Shown here piece after piece: positions 8,768-17,782 of a stretch of DNA of 64,000 nt (position 1 is its first letter; every line of letters begins with the position of its first letter). Source of the stretch: Sphingomonadales bacterium (GTDB taxonomy: Bacteria; Pseudomonadota; Alphaproteobacteria; Sphingomonadales; Kordiimonadaceae); the NCBI GenBank assembly GCA_011088215.1, contig JAALKD010000004.1:38057-102056 (forward strand). The letters run 5' to 3'. The notes under the pieces were generated by a model. It ran no database searches. It had not been told where the DNA came from and saw only the letters and a list, made by a program, of their open reading frames with translations. Position numbers and translations under genes: made by a program.

Positions 8768-9214
8768 ATGTCTTTTCACGAAAAAAGCATCTGGGCCATG
8801 CTGACAGCAAATGTTCTGGTCTATGGATGGTATTTCTACAATATGGTACGAATAGCCGCGGACGTATCAGTTGATGTCATGGCAATTGGCGTTGCGGTGT
8901 TTGCCTCTCACATGATTGTCACGGTTATTGCTCTCATTATTATTGCGATTGTTTCCCACATCGTAATTGCTCTTCACAGTTTAAAAGCCGACGGTGAAGT
9001 TGATGACACTGAAGACGAACGGGATACACTTATTAAGCTGCGCGGTGAAAATAAAAGCGGTGCTATTCTCGGGTTAGGTGTTGTTATTGTTATTGGCATG
9101 ATCTTGGTTGGCAATGGTCCATTCTTGACGGCGAATATGTTACTTTTCTCACTCGTTGTGTCGGAGACTGTCGCAGGTGTTTTTAAGCTTCTTGATTATC
9201 GGCGCAGCTTCTAG
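8768..9214 (+). CDS. Four-helix inner-membrane protein, DUF2178-like
   Basis: This 148-residue protein has about four hydrophobic helices arranged as two pairs, separated by an acidic loop (DGEVDDTEDERD) that leads into LIKLRGENKSG. That loop followed by paired C-terminal helices resembles DUF2178-type membrane proteins, which are often encoded just before a small XRE regulator. The same pairing is seen here: the HTH gene starts 11 bases after its stop. Function is unknown. The link to the regulator suggests that the regulator controls this operon. No good ribosome site is visible before the ATG, so the start is less certain than the frame. Confidence 0.75.
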   Translation: MSFHEKSIWAMLTANVLVYGWYFYNMVRIAADVSVDVMAIGVAVFASHMIVTVIALIIIAIVSHIVIALHSLKADGEVDDTEDERDTLIKLRGENKSGAILGLGVVIVIGMILVGNGPFLTANMLLFSLVVSETVAGVFKLLDYRRSF

Positions 9215-9224
9215 GGGGCGACAG

Positions 9225-9461
9225 ATGGCAAAAAAAACACGTATAAGCAACGATGTGCGAACGCTGCGGTTTCTGGCTGATGAAATGACACAGGCAGAGT
9301 TGGCAAAAAAAATTGGTGTTACCCGGCAGACGGTTATCGCTATTGAGCAGGGCCGCTATTCGCCGTCACTGGAAGTTGCCTTCCAGATGGCTGAGATATT
9401 CGGCGTCCCGCTTGAAAAGGTGTTCCAATACGCTGGCAGAGTGGTAAGCGATAACGGCTGA
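9225..9461 (+). CDS. Small XRE/Cro-type HTH regulator (YozG-like)
   Basis: The 78-residue protein is essentially a single helix-turn-helix domain: MTQAELAKKIGVTRQTVIAI followed by EQGRYSPSLEVAFQMAEIF. This is the form of the YozG/PF01381 group, which usually regulates a neighbouring membrane protein. The ATG at 9225 follows an AGGGGG site located right at the stop codon of the upstream gene, so the two are co-translated. It converges on the decarboxylase gene with two bases between the stop codons. Its DNA site cannot be named from the sequence. Confidence 0.87.
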   Translation: MAKKTRISNDVRTLRFLADEMTQAELAKKIGVTRQTVIAIEQGRYSPSLEVAFQMAEIFGVPLEKVFQYAGRVVSDNG

Positions 9462-9463
9462 TT

Positions 9464-10933
9464 TCAGTTTTTCAGGATGTTTTCTGCTTGTTTGACGACA
9501 CCGTCTATCAGCATATCCAAATCTTCGTATCTTGTCCGGTGATTGGTGAGGCACACCCTGATGGAAAATTTGCCCTCCAAAATGGTCTGTGATGGCACCG
9601 CCAAGCCGGTTTCCTGAATACGCATCAATATTTCCATGTTGAGTTTGTTGAGGTCTTCGGCGTTCTTGGTCCTATCTGAATAGCGAAAGCAGACGATATT
9701 CATTGTAACAGGCGCGATAAGTTCAAGCACATCATTGCCCACCACCAAATTTTCAAGATACTGGGCTTGTTCAATATTTTGCTGGATAATGTTTCCGATT
9801 TTGGTGATGCCCTGTTCCTTGAAACACATCCAGGCCTTCAGCGCCCTAAAGCTTCTGGATAGTTGCAGGCCCCGATCCGCAAAGAATGTAATATCCACTG
9901 ACAAAGACCGTTCAGAGGAGGCAATGTAACTGGCTGCTTGCTCGAAGGTTTCTTTTTGCCCCTGCTGTTCGCGTACAAGTGTGCAGGCAATTTCGTAGGA
10001 CATGAAGCCCCATTTATGCAGGTCGAAACCGATGGAATCGGCCATCTCCTGGCCTTTTGCCAGATGCTTATATTCTGGTGCCAGTGCCACCAATGAACCA
10101 AAAGCGCCGTCCACGTGCAACCAGAGATCAAATTCGTCGGCGATACTGCGTAAGGCAATAATGTCGTCCACCGCCCCCGTGTTGACGGTACCCACGGTGC
10201 CAATAAGACAGAATGGTTTTTTACCTGCGGCGATGTCAGCTACAATGGCGCTGCGGCAGGCGGCAACATCAATGCTGTAGTCACCTTTGATCGCAATTGA
10301 TCTGAAAGCGCGCCGGCCAAGCCCCATCAGCTCGCAAGCTTTATAGACCCAGTTATGGGTTTCGCTGCTGCCATATACGGTTAGTTCTGGCCTGCCATCG
10401 CCTTGCATCCCTTCCTCGCGGATGTCGTAGCCCGCTTTAGCATTGCGCGCTACTGCCAACCCATTCAGGTTTGCCATCGTGCCACCGCTCACAAGCAAGC
10501 CGCCGGAAGTTTCAGGAAAGCCAACCAGCTTGGCAAGCCAGGTGACTACCAGTTTTTCGATTAAAGATGCGCTTTGCTCATAGCCCGCCAGATGGGGGTT
10601 CATGCCCGATGCTAACATGTCAGCGAGCATTGAGGTTGCCGAGCCGTTGGTCATTACCCATCCCCAGAACCGGGGGTGCACATTTCCAGTTGGATAAGGA
10701 AAAATCTCTTTTTGGAATTGTTCGTAGACTGCTTCGATCGGCGTGCCGTCCATCGGCAAATCTTCATTCAAAGATTTTTTCGTGTCATCAGGTATTTGTT
10801 GCCACACGGGCTGGTCACGCAATGTTTCAAAGTGTGTCAGCATATCATCCAACATCTGATGGCCAGTTTGCCTGATTTGGTCCCAATTTTCGGGGTCTAG
10901 TGTCAGGTTGTTTGCAGGGGGTGTGGGATTCAT
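9464..10933 (-). CDS. Group II PLP-dependent amino acid decarboxylase
   Basis: The protein belongs to the fold-type I group II decarboxylases (aromatic-L-amino-acid, tyrosine, glutamate, diaminobutyrate). The PLP lysine is probably Lys307 in DLHKWGF. The cofactor aspartate is Asp275 in HVDGAFG, and the stacking histidine is His193 in SSETHNW. The GNVHPRFWGWV block near residue 83-93 fits aromatic or unknown-substrate members. Length (489) is normal. The substrate cannot be fixed from motifs alone. Neighbours (XRE regulator on one side, divergent ubiA on the other) give no pathway hint. Confidence 0.88.
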   Translation of the reverse strand: MNPTPPANNLTLDPENWDQIRQTGHQMLDDMLTHFETLRDQPVWQQIPDDTKKSLNEDLPMDGTPIEAVYEQFQKEIFPYPTGNVHPRFWGWVMTNGSATSMLADMLASGMNPHLAGYEQSASLIEKLVVTWLAKLVGFPETSGGLLVSGGTMANLNGLAVARNAKAGYDIREEGMQGDGRPELTVYGSSETHNWVYKACELMGLGRRAFRSIAIKGDYSIDVAACRSAIVADIAAGKKPFCLIGTVGTVNTGAVDDIIALRSIADEFDLWLHVDGAFGSLVALAPEYKHLAKGQEMADSIGFDLHKWGFMSYEIACTLVREQQGQKETFEQAASYIASSERSLSVDITFFADRGLQLSRSFRALKAWMCFKEQGITKIGNIIQQNIEQAQYLENLVVGNDVLELIAPVTMNIVCFRYSDRTKNAEDLNKLNMEILMRIQETGLAVPSQTILEGKFSIRVCLTNHRTRYEDLDMLIDGVVKQAENILKN

Positions 10934-11098
10934 GGCGGGTCCAGTGCGACGTAGGGGTTCAAAACTGTGATTTTCTTACCGGCAATCGAGTCAAATGCCA
11001 AACAAGATGTACTTTAGAGTCCGGAAAGCGCTAGTTTACAGCCGTTGCAATGATACAATCGCCTTGACACCCTTGATGGTGCGTCGTAGCGAAAAGGC

Positions 11099-12040
11099 AT
11101 GAATGATGATGGTCAAAAAACAGTTGTCGAGACCGCTGACGCCGTCGATGGCAGCTGGGTTTACCGGCAGGTACCAATGTCGGTCAGGCCTTATCTGAAG
11201 CTTGCTCGCCTTGATCGACCCATTGGTACATGGCTGTTGCTGTGGCCGTGCCTGTGGTCGATGGCACTGTCGATTGCTGGCTATAGCTTGATTGAACTTG
11301 GACTTGTTGCTTTGTTGTTTGCGATCGGAGCGTTGGCAATGCGCGGCGCGGGATGCACATACAATGATATTGTCGATGCGGGCATTGATGCACAAGTGGA
11401 TCGAACTCGCTCGCGCCCCATTCCGTCCGGCGAGGTTAGTAAGCGGCAGGCATGGGCATTCCTTGTATTCCAATGCCTTGTCGGTCTCGTGGTTCTGCTG
11501 CAGTTTAATCTGTTTGCCATTTACCTTGGGCTTGGTTCGCTCCTGTTGGTGGCGCTGTACCCTTTCATGAAGCGATGGACCGGCTGGCCGCAGGCGTGGC
11601 TGGGGCTTACTTTCAATTGGGGTGCATTAATGGGGTGGGCCGTGTTGGACGGCTCGCTGGGGTGGCCAGCAGTGACGCTCTATGCGGGTGCAGTGTTTTG
11701 GACCCTTGGCTATGACACAATATATGCCCACCAGGACAAGGAAGATGACGCGCTAATAGGTATCGGCTCGGCAGCATTAGTGCTCGGTGACAAAACCAAG
11801 CCCGCGTTATGGGTTTTCTATGGTCTGTTTTTTATTGGGCTTTTGACGGCGGGAATGCTTGCAAATCTGGGTTTAATCTTCTATGTCGGCATCGCGTTTG
11901 CGGGCGGGCAACTTGCCACGCAAATTCGAGCGGTCGATATTGATGACCCAGATAAATGCCTGGAAGTGTTTCGCTCGAACACAGATTTCGGCTGGACAGT
12001 ATTGTTGAGCTTTTTGCTAGGGCATTATTCGGTCTGGTAA
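11099..12040 (+). CDS. ubiA: 4-hydroxybenzoate polyprenyltransferase
   Basis: UbiA attaches the polyprenyl tail to 4-hydroxybenzoate in ubiquinone synthesis and lies in the inner membrane. Both Mg-diphosphate motifs are present: NDIVDAGID near residue 87 and the second in YDTIYAHQDKEDD. Between them and after them are the usual eight or nine hydrophobic helices. The length of 313 residues is normal. A divergent promoter region of about 165 bases separates it from the decarboxylase. The ppa start lies only 38 bases downstream, so the two genes may be co-transcribed. Quinone supply fits the cytochrome oxidase cluster further on, although the two loci are distant. Confidence 0.95.
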   Translation: MNDDGQKTVVETADAVDGSWVYRQVPMSVRPYLKLARLDRPIGTWLLLWPCLWSMALSIAGYSLIELGLVALLFAIGALAMRGAGCTYNDIVDAGIDAQVDRTRSRPIPSGEVSKRQAWAFLVFQCLVGLVVLLQFNLFAIYLGLGSLLLVALYPFMKRWTGWPQAWLGLTFNWGALMGWAVLDGSLGWPAVTLYAGAVFWTLGYDTIYAHQDKEDDALIGIGSAALVLGDKTKPALWVFYGLFFIGLLTAGMLANLGLIFYVGIAFAGGQLATQIRAVDIDDPDKCLEVFRSNTDFGWTVLLSFLLGHYSVW

Positions 12041-12078
12041 ATGATTGTTTTGAAACCCCACGACCCGAGGAAAATTCG

Positions 12079-12612
12079 GTGAATATTGATAAAATACCTG
12101 TTGGTGAAAACGCCCCTTGGGACGTGAATGTTATTATTGAAGTACCTGTTGGTACTGAGCCGGTTAAATATGAGATGGACAAGGACTCTGGTGCCTTGTT
12201 TGTTGACCGGATCATGCATACCAGCATGCGCTACCCGTGCAATTATGGCTTTATCCCTCACACGCTGGCCGATGACGGCGACGCCGTTGATGCGCTGATC
12301 GCCAATCGTACACCTATTATGCCGGGTGCCGTTGTTCGGTGTCGTCCGCTGGGTGTGTTGATCATGGAAGACGAGGCAGGCATGGACGAGAAACTGTTGA
12401 TGGTGCCGGTGGCTAAACTTCACCCTTTTTATGACGGGGTTGAAAGCTATGAGGACCTACCGCAGATTTTCCTCGACCAGATTGCGCATTTCTTCCAGCA
12501 CTACAAAGACCTGGAAAAAGACAAATGGGCCAAAATTATCGGATGGGAAGGCGCTGAAAAAGCTGCGTCTTTGATTGTGGAAGGTATTAAGGCTGAGGCT
12601 GCCGCCAGTTAG
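12079..12612 (+). CDS. ppa: Inorganic pyrophosphatase
   Basis: This soluble family I enzyme hydrolyses pyrophosphate released by biosynthesis. The signature DGDAVDALI block, with conserved metal-binding aspartates, lies in DDGDAVDALIANRTP. The active-site YPCNYGFIPHTL segment and the C-terminal HFFQHYKDLE are also present. The GTG at 12079 is chosen because CGAGGA lies eight bases upstream and it gives the normal 177-residue length. The frame is open further upstream but overlaps ubiA in another frame. A strong terminator follows. Confidence 0.95.
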   Translation: MNIDKIPVGENAPWDVNVIIEVPVGTEPVKYEMDKDSGALFVDRIMHTSMRYPCNYGFIPHTLADDGDAVDALIANRTPIMPGAVVRCRPLGVLIMEDEAGMDEKLLMVPVAKLHPFYDGVESYEDLPQIFLDQIAHFFQHYKDLEKDKWAKIIGWEGAEKAASLIVEGIKAEAAAS

Positions 12613-12631
12613 GCTAACGATCGGTGAATCT

Positions 12632-12660
12632 AAAGGCCCGGTTTTTGCTGGGCTTTTTTT
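12632..12660 (+). terminator. Rho-independent terminator after ppa
   Basis: The arms GGCCCGG-like and CTGGGC form a short GC stem, followed by a run of eight T. The preceding A residues could let it act on the convergent DUF418 gene too, whose stop lies three bases beyond. Confidence 0.8.
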
Positions 12661-12662
12661 TA

Positions 12663-13886
12663 TCATCTTTTTCCAAACCACGCTGAATATGTAAAGCGAT
12701 GCCAAACACTTTCGACCGGGCCTTTAGTATAGTGCCGAAACCAGATGGCGCTCAAAGCTAACTGGGCGGCCCAAACAGCGACAACAACAAACGCCGTCTC
12801 GGAGCGTTCAAGTTTGCCGAACAAGCCACCGCCAAACCCGTAAAATATGGTTATGCAGGCTAAAGTCTGAAACAGATAATTGGAAAGCGCGGCGCGCCCG
12901 ATATTGGCAAGAGAAGAAAACCCGAAGCGGACCTGAGTAGCTTTTAACAGCCATGCGAAGAAGGAGATGTAACCAAGCGCGACTAGTAGTGATCCCCAAT
13001 AGTTCCAAGTGTTTGCCATAAAGAAGGAAAACGGGAATTGCCAGTTTGCATCAGCGTTTGCCGTTAACCCTGTCACGACCAACCAGAAACCCAGAGGTAG
13101 AAAAATGATGGTAAGTATTCCATATGTTTTCGCTGTTAGGCGCCCTGCAATAAATCCTTGTCGGTAGAGCGCTAACCCCAGCAGCATTAATCCGCCGACT
13201 CTCCAAAAGCCCCAGCTTACAAATACATCTGTTTGAAACTCCCAGGCATGATGAGCGCGTAGAGTGAAATGCTCTAACCATGTACTTTGATAGGCCGCAA
13301 CTTCGGCCGCTAGCGCGCTTTGCTCCGGGTGCCAATATTGTTCCGCGATGGTTGCCTGAACGGCTAACGGTAGATCTGAAATCGAATGGTATGCCGCTAT
13401 ACTTGAAAGGGTGCCAAAGGCGAGTAACGCCAATCCTGCCATCGCGGTTACTTGCCACCGTATATTGCGAAACAAAAACGGGACGAAGCTGGCCAGGGCA
13501 TATGATACCAGAATGTCACCGCTCCAAAACAGATAGGCGTGAATCAAACCTATAATCAACAGACCCAAAATTCGTTTTGAATAAACTGCCAGTACAGCTT
13601 CTCCGCGCCGGGTCAGGCCATCACAGATAATAGCCGTGCTGGCGCCGAACAACATCGAGAAAATGGCCATAAATTTCTGGTCGGCAAAAATAAACTGAAA
13701 GTACCACCATAGTTTGTTGACGCCGGTGTGGTCGCCGTAAACCATCGGGTTAAAGTAAGCGGCTGCAGGTTCGGAAAAAAGCCGTATATTCATGAGCAAA
13801 ATGCCCAGGACCGCGGCACCGCGTACCACGTCCAGCAGGATAATACGTTCAGGGCGGGTTTCAGTCATTCTTGGCGTCTTTTCCAT
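12663..13886 (-). CDS. DUF418 family membrane protein
   Basis: The protein has many hydrophobic helices and the features of the YeiB/DUF418 family: an N-terminal RIILLDVVRGAAVLGILLMN segment, a QKFMAIFSMLFGAS block, and a C-terminal DUF418 domain with NYLFQT and PVESVWR-like (KGPVESVWHRF) motifs. These proteins sit in the inner membrane; their role is not known. The start at 13886 has a weak GGAAA site; an ATG six codons later is equally possible. It is convergent with ppa. Confidence 0.88.
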   Translation of the reverse strand: MEKTPRMTETRPERIILLDVVRGAAVLGILLMNIRLFSEPAAAYFNPMVYGDHTGVNKLWWYFQFIFADQKFMAIFSMLFGASTAIICDGLTRRGEAVLAVYSKRILGLLIIGLIHAYLFWSGDILVSYALASFVPFLFRNIRWQVTAMAGLALLAFGTLSSIAAYHSISDLPLAVQATIAEQYWHPEQSALAAEVAAYQSTWLEHFTLRAHHAWEFQTDVFVSWGFWRVGGLMLLGLALYRQGFIAGRLTAKTYGILTIIFLPLGFWLVVTGLTANADANWQFPFSFFMANTWNYWGSLLVALGYISFFAWLLKATQVRFGFSSLANIGRAALSNYLFQTLACITIFYGFGGGLFGKLERSETAFVVVAVWAAQLALSAIWFRHYTKGPVESVWHRFTYSAWFGKR

Positions 13887-14101
13887 AAGTTTCCGAGAGT
13901 TGGTCGAGCTCGTTGAAGCTAACTTTTGTATATGGGCCGGTAACACTTAGCCTTCAACCGTGGAGCTCCTAAACCAAAGAATGTAGGGACGAAAAAATCA
14001 CTTGGGATGCCGAAAACGATAATATTCATTACTATTCACCTTGTAGGCATCTGATGACTTGACATGAATATCTCCACAACAATCAAAATATGGAGGAAAA
14101 A

Positions 14102-15265
14102 ATGATCACGTCACGGCGGCGAAAGACGAAAATATTAGGAATGGCGCTCAAACTGATAACATCCAGTCCATCAGTGGCGGAAAATTACACGAGCTATGAC
14201 GAAAAGATAGAAAGCCTGATGGAAGTTGAACGAGTACCAGGCTTGGCGCTCGCTGTAATCGAAGGCGGCGAAGTTACCTATAGTAAAACATATGGCTACC
14301 GTGAGATAGAGACGAAGTCACCGCTTGATCGCGATACCATTATGTACGGTGCATCAATAACCAAATTCGTTTTCTCCGTATTTGTTATGCAATTGGTTGA
14401 TGAGGGCAAGCTCGACCTGGACCGGTCGATTGCTGGACTGCTACCAAAACCACTGCCCGAGTATGCCCGATTCGCCGATTTAGCGTGTGACAACCGATGG
14501 CGCGCGCTGACTTTGCGCAGCCTGTTGAACCATACAAGCGGGCTTCCCAATTTTCGGTTCTTTTTGCCCGATGGCAGTTTTGATCGGAATGCAAAATTGA
14601 GATTTTTCTATAATCCTGATGAACGATACGGCTATTCCGGTGAAGGTTACTATATCGCCCAGCTGGTGGTTGAAGAGGCTTTGGGCATTAAAACCGGACC
14701 GGAGCTTCAGCGTCGGTTTTTTGAGCCATTGGGCATGACCCGCACAAGCCTGACATGGCGCGAGGACTTTCGCCCGAACTTTGCGCAAGGCTATACTGTC
14801 GACGGCGAGAATTTGGGTCACAATATGCAATCGAACGTGCGCGCGGCGGGGTCGATGGACACGACGTTAAACGATTTATCAAATTGGATTGCCGCTTTTA
14901 TGCACGGCAAGTTACTGAGCGGCAAGGCACGCACGGAGCTATGGTCGGCGGATATGCCCATAACCTCGCCGCGCCAGTTTCCAACCCTGAATAATGCCAT
15001 TGAACCGCGTAATGAGACAGTGCGGTTAGCTGCAGGCATTGGCGTTGAGACATGGCGCGGTCCGCAGGGTCGGGGTTTCCTTAAGGGAGGTCACAATGAG
15101 AAAACTGACAATATGATGGTGTGCCTTATTGATGCAGATAAGTGTGTGTTGTTGCTGTCCAATACGGCGAAAGGAGACCGTGTTTTCCCTCAAATCATTC
15201 GGATGATACTAGGTGACACTGGTTTCCCTTGGCATTGGAAGTATTCAAGTTTAGCGGCCAGCTAA
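14102..15265 (+). CDS. Serine hydrolase, class C beta-lactamase family
   Basis: The protein belongs to PF00144 (class C beta-lactamases, DD-peptidases, EstB-type esterases). The catalytic Ser-x-x-Lys is SITK in GASITKFVF. The second motif tyrosine is in RYGYSGEGYY. The third KTG-like motif appears as HNEKTDN. The RSLLNHTSGLP segment between the first two is typical. The N terminus (residues 1-30) is basic then mildly hydrophobic and may be an export signal. The ATG at 14102 is fixed by GGAGG at 14092-14096. It looks like a single-gene unit ended by a strong terminator. Substrate is unknown; most such proteins are esterases or peptidases, not resistance enzymes. Confidence 0.87.
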   Translation: MITSRRRKTKILGMALKLITSSPSVAENYTSYDEKIESLMEVERVPGLALAVIEGGEVTYSKTYGYREIETKSPLDRDTIMYGASITKFVFSVFVMQLVDEGKLDLDRSIAGLLPKPLPEYARFADLACDNRWRALTLRSLLNHTSGLPNFRFFLPDGSFDRNAKLRFFYNPDERYGYSGEGYYIAQLVVEEALGIKTGPELQRRFFEPLGMTRTSLTWREDFRPNFAQGYTVDGENLGHNMQSNVRAAGSMDTTLNDLSNWIAAFMHGKLLSGKARTELWSADMPITSPRQFPTLNNAIEPRNETVRLAAGIGVETWRGPQGRGFLKGGHNEKTDNMMVCLIDADKCVLLLSNTAKGDRVFPQIIRMILGDTGFPWHWKYSSLAAS

Positions 15266-15270
15266 TACCA

Positions 15271-15296
15271 AAAAAGCCCGGCATCGCCGGGCTTTT
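15271..15296 (+). terminator. Rho-independent terminator
   Basis: AAAAAGCCCGGC and GCCGGGCTTTT form a near-perfect stem with a three-base loop five bases after the hydrolase stop. The symmetric A and T flanks make it potentially active on both strands, so it may also stop the VOC gene that reads towards it. Confidence 0.92.
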
Positions 15297-15374
15297 AGGT
15301 CGAGGGCACTGGCGGCGCGGGGAACGCCGCCAACTTTCGGGGGAGATACCCTCTAAGCTAGTGGGTGGAGCCCG

Positions 15375-15755
15375 CTAGCTTTGCTTGTAGTGGAAGAAAT
15401 TAAGTTTGTTGCCGTCAAGGTCGCGGAAATAGGCGGCGTAAAAGCCACTGTCATCGCCGCCGCGCATGCCGGGGCCGCCTTCGTCAGTTGCTCCCAGTTC
15501 AATCGCTTTGGCATAAAGCTTGTCGACGGTTGCATGGTCTGGTGCCGCAATTGCGACCATCACGCCGTTGCCAACAGTGGCGGCTTCTTCGTTGAACGGC
15601 TTCGTCACTGAAAAACCAGCCTCGCCGCCGTTGGACCATACTTTAAAGGTATCCATATCCATAGCGCGCTGGGCGCCCATTTCTCCCAGCAATGCGTCAT
15701 AAAATGCGGCTGCCTTGTCGATGTCGTTTGTGCCAACAGTTACGTATCCAATCAT
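15375..15755 (-). CDS. VOC-fold (glyoxalase/bleomycin-resistance-like) protein
   Basis: The 126-residue single VOC domain has the paired beta-alpha-beta-beta-beta units: GYVTVGTNDIDKAAAFYDALLGEMGA at the start (split across 19 and 7 residues) and FYAAYFRDLDGNKLNFFH at the end, the usual metal-ligand strand. The family includes small-molecule isomerases, dioxygenases and binding proteins, and the substrate here is unknown. It is divergent from a WYL regulator, with a clear operator between them, so it is probably that regulator's target. A stem-loop (15355-15381) overlaps the stop codon. Confidence 0.85.
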   Translation of the reverse strand: MIGYVTVGTNDIDKAAAFYDALLGEMGAQRAMDMDTFKVWSNGGEAGFSVTKPFNEEAATVGNGVMVAIAAPDHATVDKLYAKAIELGATDEGGPGMRGGDDSGFYAAYFRDLDGNKLNFFHYKQS

Positions 15756-15858
15756 CTCTCTCTCCTGCTAGTTTTAATGCCTCGGCCTTATGATGAGGCA
15801 ATGTGAGGTGTTCGTTGTCGCGCTCGGGCTCTGTTGTTGCCGGGCTAGTGACATAATA

Positions 15859-15886
15859 CTGACACCCTACTGACAGTATATGTCAG
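15859..15886. promoter_or_regulatory. Candidate operator of the WYL regulator
   Basis: A perfect dyad CTGACA-GTATA-TGTCAG lies at 15870-15886, with a further direct half-site CTGACA at 15859-15864 and GTGACA at 15848-15853. It is 43 bases before the WYL regulator start and about 100 bases before the divergent VOC gene. Its position suggests control of both genes, including autoregulation. Confidence 0.65.
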
Positions 15887-15928
15887 GAGTGATAGGGTAT
15901 GATCAATTTCTCAGGTCAGGAGACATTG

Positions 15929-16624
15929 ATGCGTAAAGCAGACCGACTGTTTGAAATAATTGAAATGATGCGCGCCAGTGACAATGCGGTGACAGCCGCT
16001 GAGCTGTCAGGCGAGCTGAATGTTTCTGAACTTACCATATACCGCGATGTGCGCGGCCTGCAGGGGCAGGGGGTGCCGATAGAGGGCGAAGCAGGCATTG
16101 GTTATGTGTTGCGCCCTGGATTTCACTTGCCGCCGTTGATGTTCACTATGGACGAGTTGGAAGCCATAGTGCTTGGCGCGCGCCTGGCTGGTCAGCGCGG
16201 GGATGATGGGCTGGAGAAGGCTGCCGAACGGGTGATCTCAAAGGTTAAATCTGTTTTGCCCGCTCATATGCAAGACCGCATGGACCGCGTGGCCCTGTAT
16301 GCGCCGCCCACTTACGATGTAGGTCACGGCATTGTTGTCATGCCTGAGATCCGCGAGTGCATTCGGGCGGAACAAAAAATCCGTATAGACTATAAAAGCC
16401 TGGCAGGCCAACCTAGTCAGCGGATAATCTGGCCGGTGGCAGTGGCATTTTTCTCCGGCAGTACGCTCTTGTCGGCATGGTGCGAACTACGCAATGATTT
16501 CGGGCACTTCCGCACCGACCGTATTCTCAACTATGATATATTGGACGAGAAGTTCAATGGTGGTAGCGGAAGGCTTTTGCGGGCATGGGAACAATCGGTC
16601 TCCACTAGAAAGAGGCCAAGCTAA
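15929..16624 (+). CDS. HTH/WYL-domain transcriptional regulator (YafY/PafC-like)
   Basis: Residues 1-60 form a winged HTH of the HTH_11/DeoR type (ADRLFEIIEMM, then TAAELSGELNVSELTIYRDV). A linker with GFHLPPLMFTMDELEAIVLG leads to a C-terminal WYL domain ending in WCELRNDFGHFRTDRI, the ligand-binding segment. Such proteins respond to small ligands or nucleic acid and usually control an adjacent gene. The ATG at 15929 follows AGGAGA. The dyad just upstream and the divergent VOC gene give a likely local regulon. Confidence 0.9.
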   Translation: MRKADRLFEIIEMMRASDNAVTAAELSGELNVSELTIYRDVRGLQGQGVPIEGEAGIGYVLRPGFHLPPLMFTMDELEAIVLGARLAGQRGDDGLEKAAERVISKVKSVLPAHMQDRMDRVALYAPPTYDVGHGIVVMPEIRECIRAEQKIRIDYKSLAGQPSQRIIWPVAVAFFSGSTLLSAWCELRNDFGHFRTDRILNYDILDEKFNGGSGRLLRAWEQSVSTRKRPS

Positions 16625-16633
16625 CAGTAGCTG

Positions 16634-16900
16634 TTACCAGTCTGGCTTCACTTCGGTTTCGCGCAGAACGCGGCGGTAGGGGTAAGGCAACCGGTTGGTT
16701 GCGGCGCTCATCACGCGGTCAAAAATGCGGATTTTACGGCGCGCCCAGCGTACAGCGCGAGCGGCCGACGGCGTGGTCGGTACCAAAAAAAGCAATCCGA
16801 GGATGAAGGGAATGATACCCAGCGGAATCGGCGTCAACATCCCAATTAAGCCAAACAGGCAAAGCACAAAGCCGATTATTCTGCACAAAATGCGCATCAT
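16634..16900 (-). CDS. Small membrane protein, unknown function
   Basis: The 88-residue protein has two hydrophobic helices (MRILCRIIGFVLCLFGLIGM, then PLGIIPFILGLLFLVPTTPS), followed by a basic C-terminal tail with conserved-looking RAVRWARRKIRIFDRVM and PYRRVL segments. It resembles short DUF454/PGPGW-type membrane proteins, but I cannot assign it firmly. GGAG seven bases before the ATG at 16900 supports this start. It converges on the WYL regulator gene with nine bases between stops. Confidence 0.65.
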   Translation of the reverse strand: MMRILCRIIGFVLCLFGLIGMLTPIPLGIIPFILGLLFLVPTTPSAARAVRWARRKIRIFDRVMSAATNRLPYPYRRVLRETEVKPDW

Positions 16901-17077
16901 AGGGTTTCTCCGGTCGCTGTCGTTTTTATTATAGCTATACATGATATAAGCATGGTTTGTGGCTGGTTCAAGGCAAGGGTTGCTCGGGGGAACTTGCATC
17001 ACTGGAGTTGTGCAGAAAACCAAATTGATATAATCACCACTTAATCCCACCCACCAGACGTTTCGGAGGCGCCGAAA

Positions 17078-17782
17078 ATGAACAAAATTTATCCAGATGA
17101 TGCCACTGCCCTCGATGGGTTACTGCAGGACGGCATGACGATGATGGCAGGCGGTTTTGGGCTGTGCGGCATCCCGGAAAACCTGATCGCCGCAGTCCAT
17201 GCTGCCGGCACAAAAGATATCACCATTGTGTCCAACAACTGCGGCGTTGATGGCTTTGGCCTTGGTGTGCTTTTAGACGCCAAACAGATCAAGAAGATGA
17301 TCAGCAGTTATGTGGGGGAAAACAAGGAATTTGAGCGCCAATACCTGGAAGGTGAGCTGGAGCTGGAGTTTAACCCCCAGGGCACGTTGGCAGAGCGCAT
17401 TCGCGCGGGCGGTGCCGGCATTCCGGGCTTTTACGTCAAAACCGGTGTTGGCACCCTGATCGCTGAAGGAAAAGAGCATAAAGAGTTTGGTGGTGAGACT
17501 TATATTATGGAAACTGGGCTGATCGCGGATTTGTCTATCGTGAAGGCATGGAAAGCTGACACAGAAGGCAATTTGGTGTTTCGGAAAACAGCGCGTAATT
17601 TTAACCCGATGATGGCAACTGCGGGCACAGTGACAGTGGTTGAAGTTGAGGAAATTGTTGAAGCAGGTTCACTGGACCCTGATCAGATACATACACCCGG
17701 TATATTTATTCAGCGTATCATCAAGGGCGAGTTTGAAAAGCGTATCGAACAGCGGACCATTCGCAGCCGGGGAGAAGGTTAA
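17078..17782 (+). CDS. scoA: Succinyl-CoA:3-ketoacid CoA transferase, subunit A
   Basis: Subunit A of the enzyme that moves CoA from succinyl-CoA to acetoacetate, letting the cell use ketone bodies or polyhydroxybutyrate carbon. It shows the family I CoA transferase start ([18 protein letters not shown]), the [15 protein letters not shown] segment and [16 protein letters not shown]. Length (234) is normal. A good GGAGGC site precedes the ATG. Its stop overlaps the start of scoB by one base, so the two subunits are made together. Confidence 0.94.
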   Translation: MNKIYPDDATALDGLLQDGMTMMAGGFGLCGIPENLIAAVHAAGTKDITIVSNNCGVDGFGLGVLLDAKQIKKMISSYVGENKEFERQYLEGELELEFNPQGTLAERIRAGGAGIPGFYVKTGVGTLIAEGKEHKEFGGETYIMETGLIADLSIVKAWKADTEGNLVFRKTARNFNPMMATAGTVTVVEVEEIVEAGSLDPDQIHTPGIFIQRIIKGEFEKRIEQRTIRSRGEG

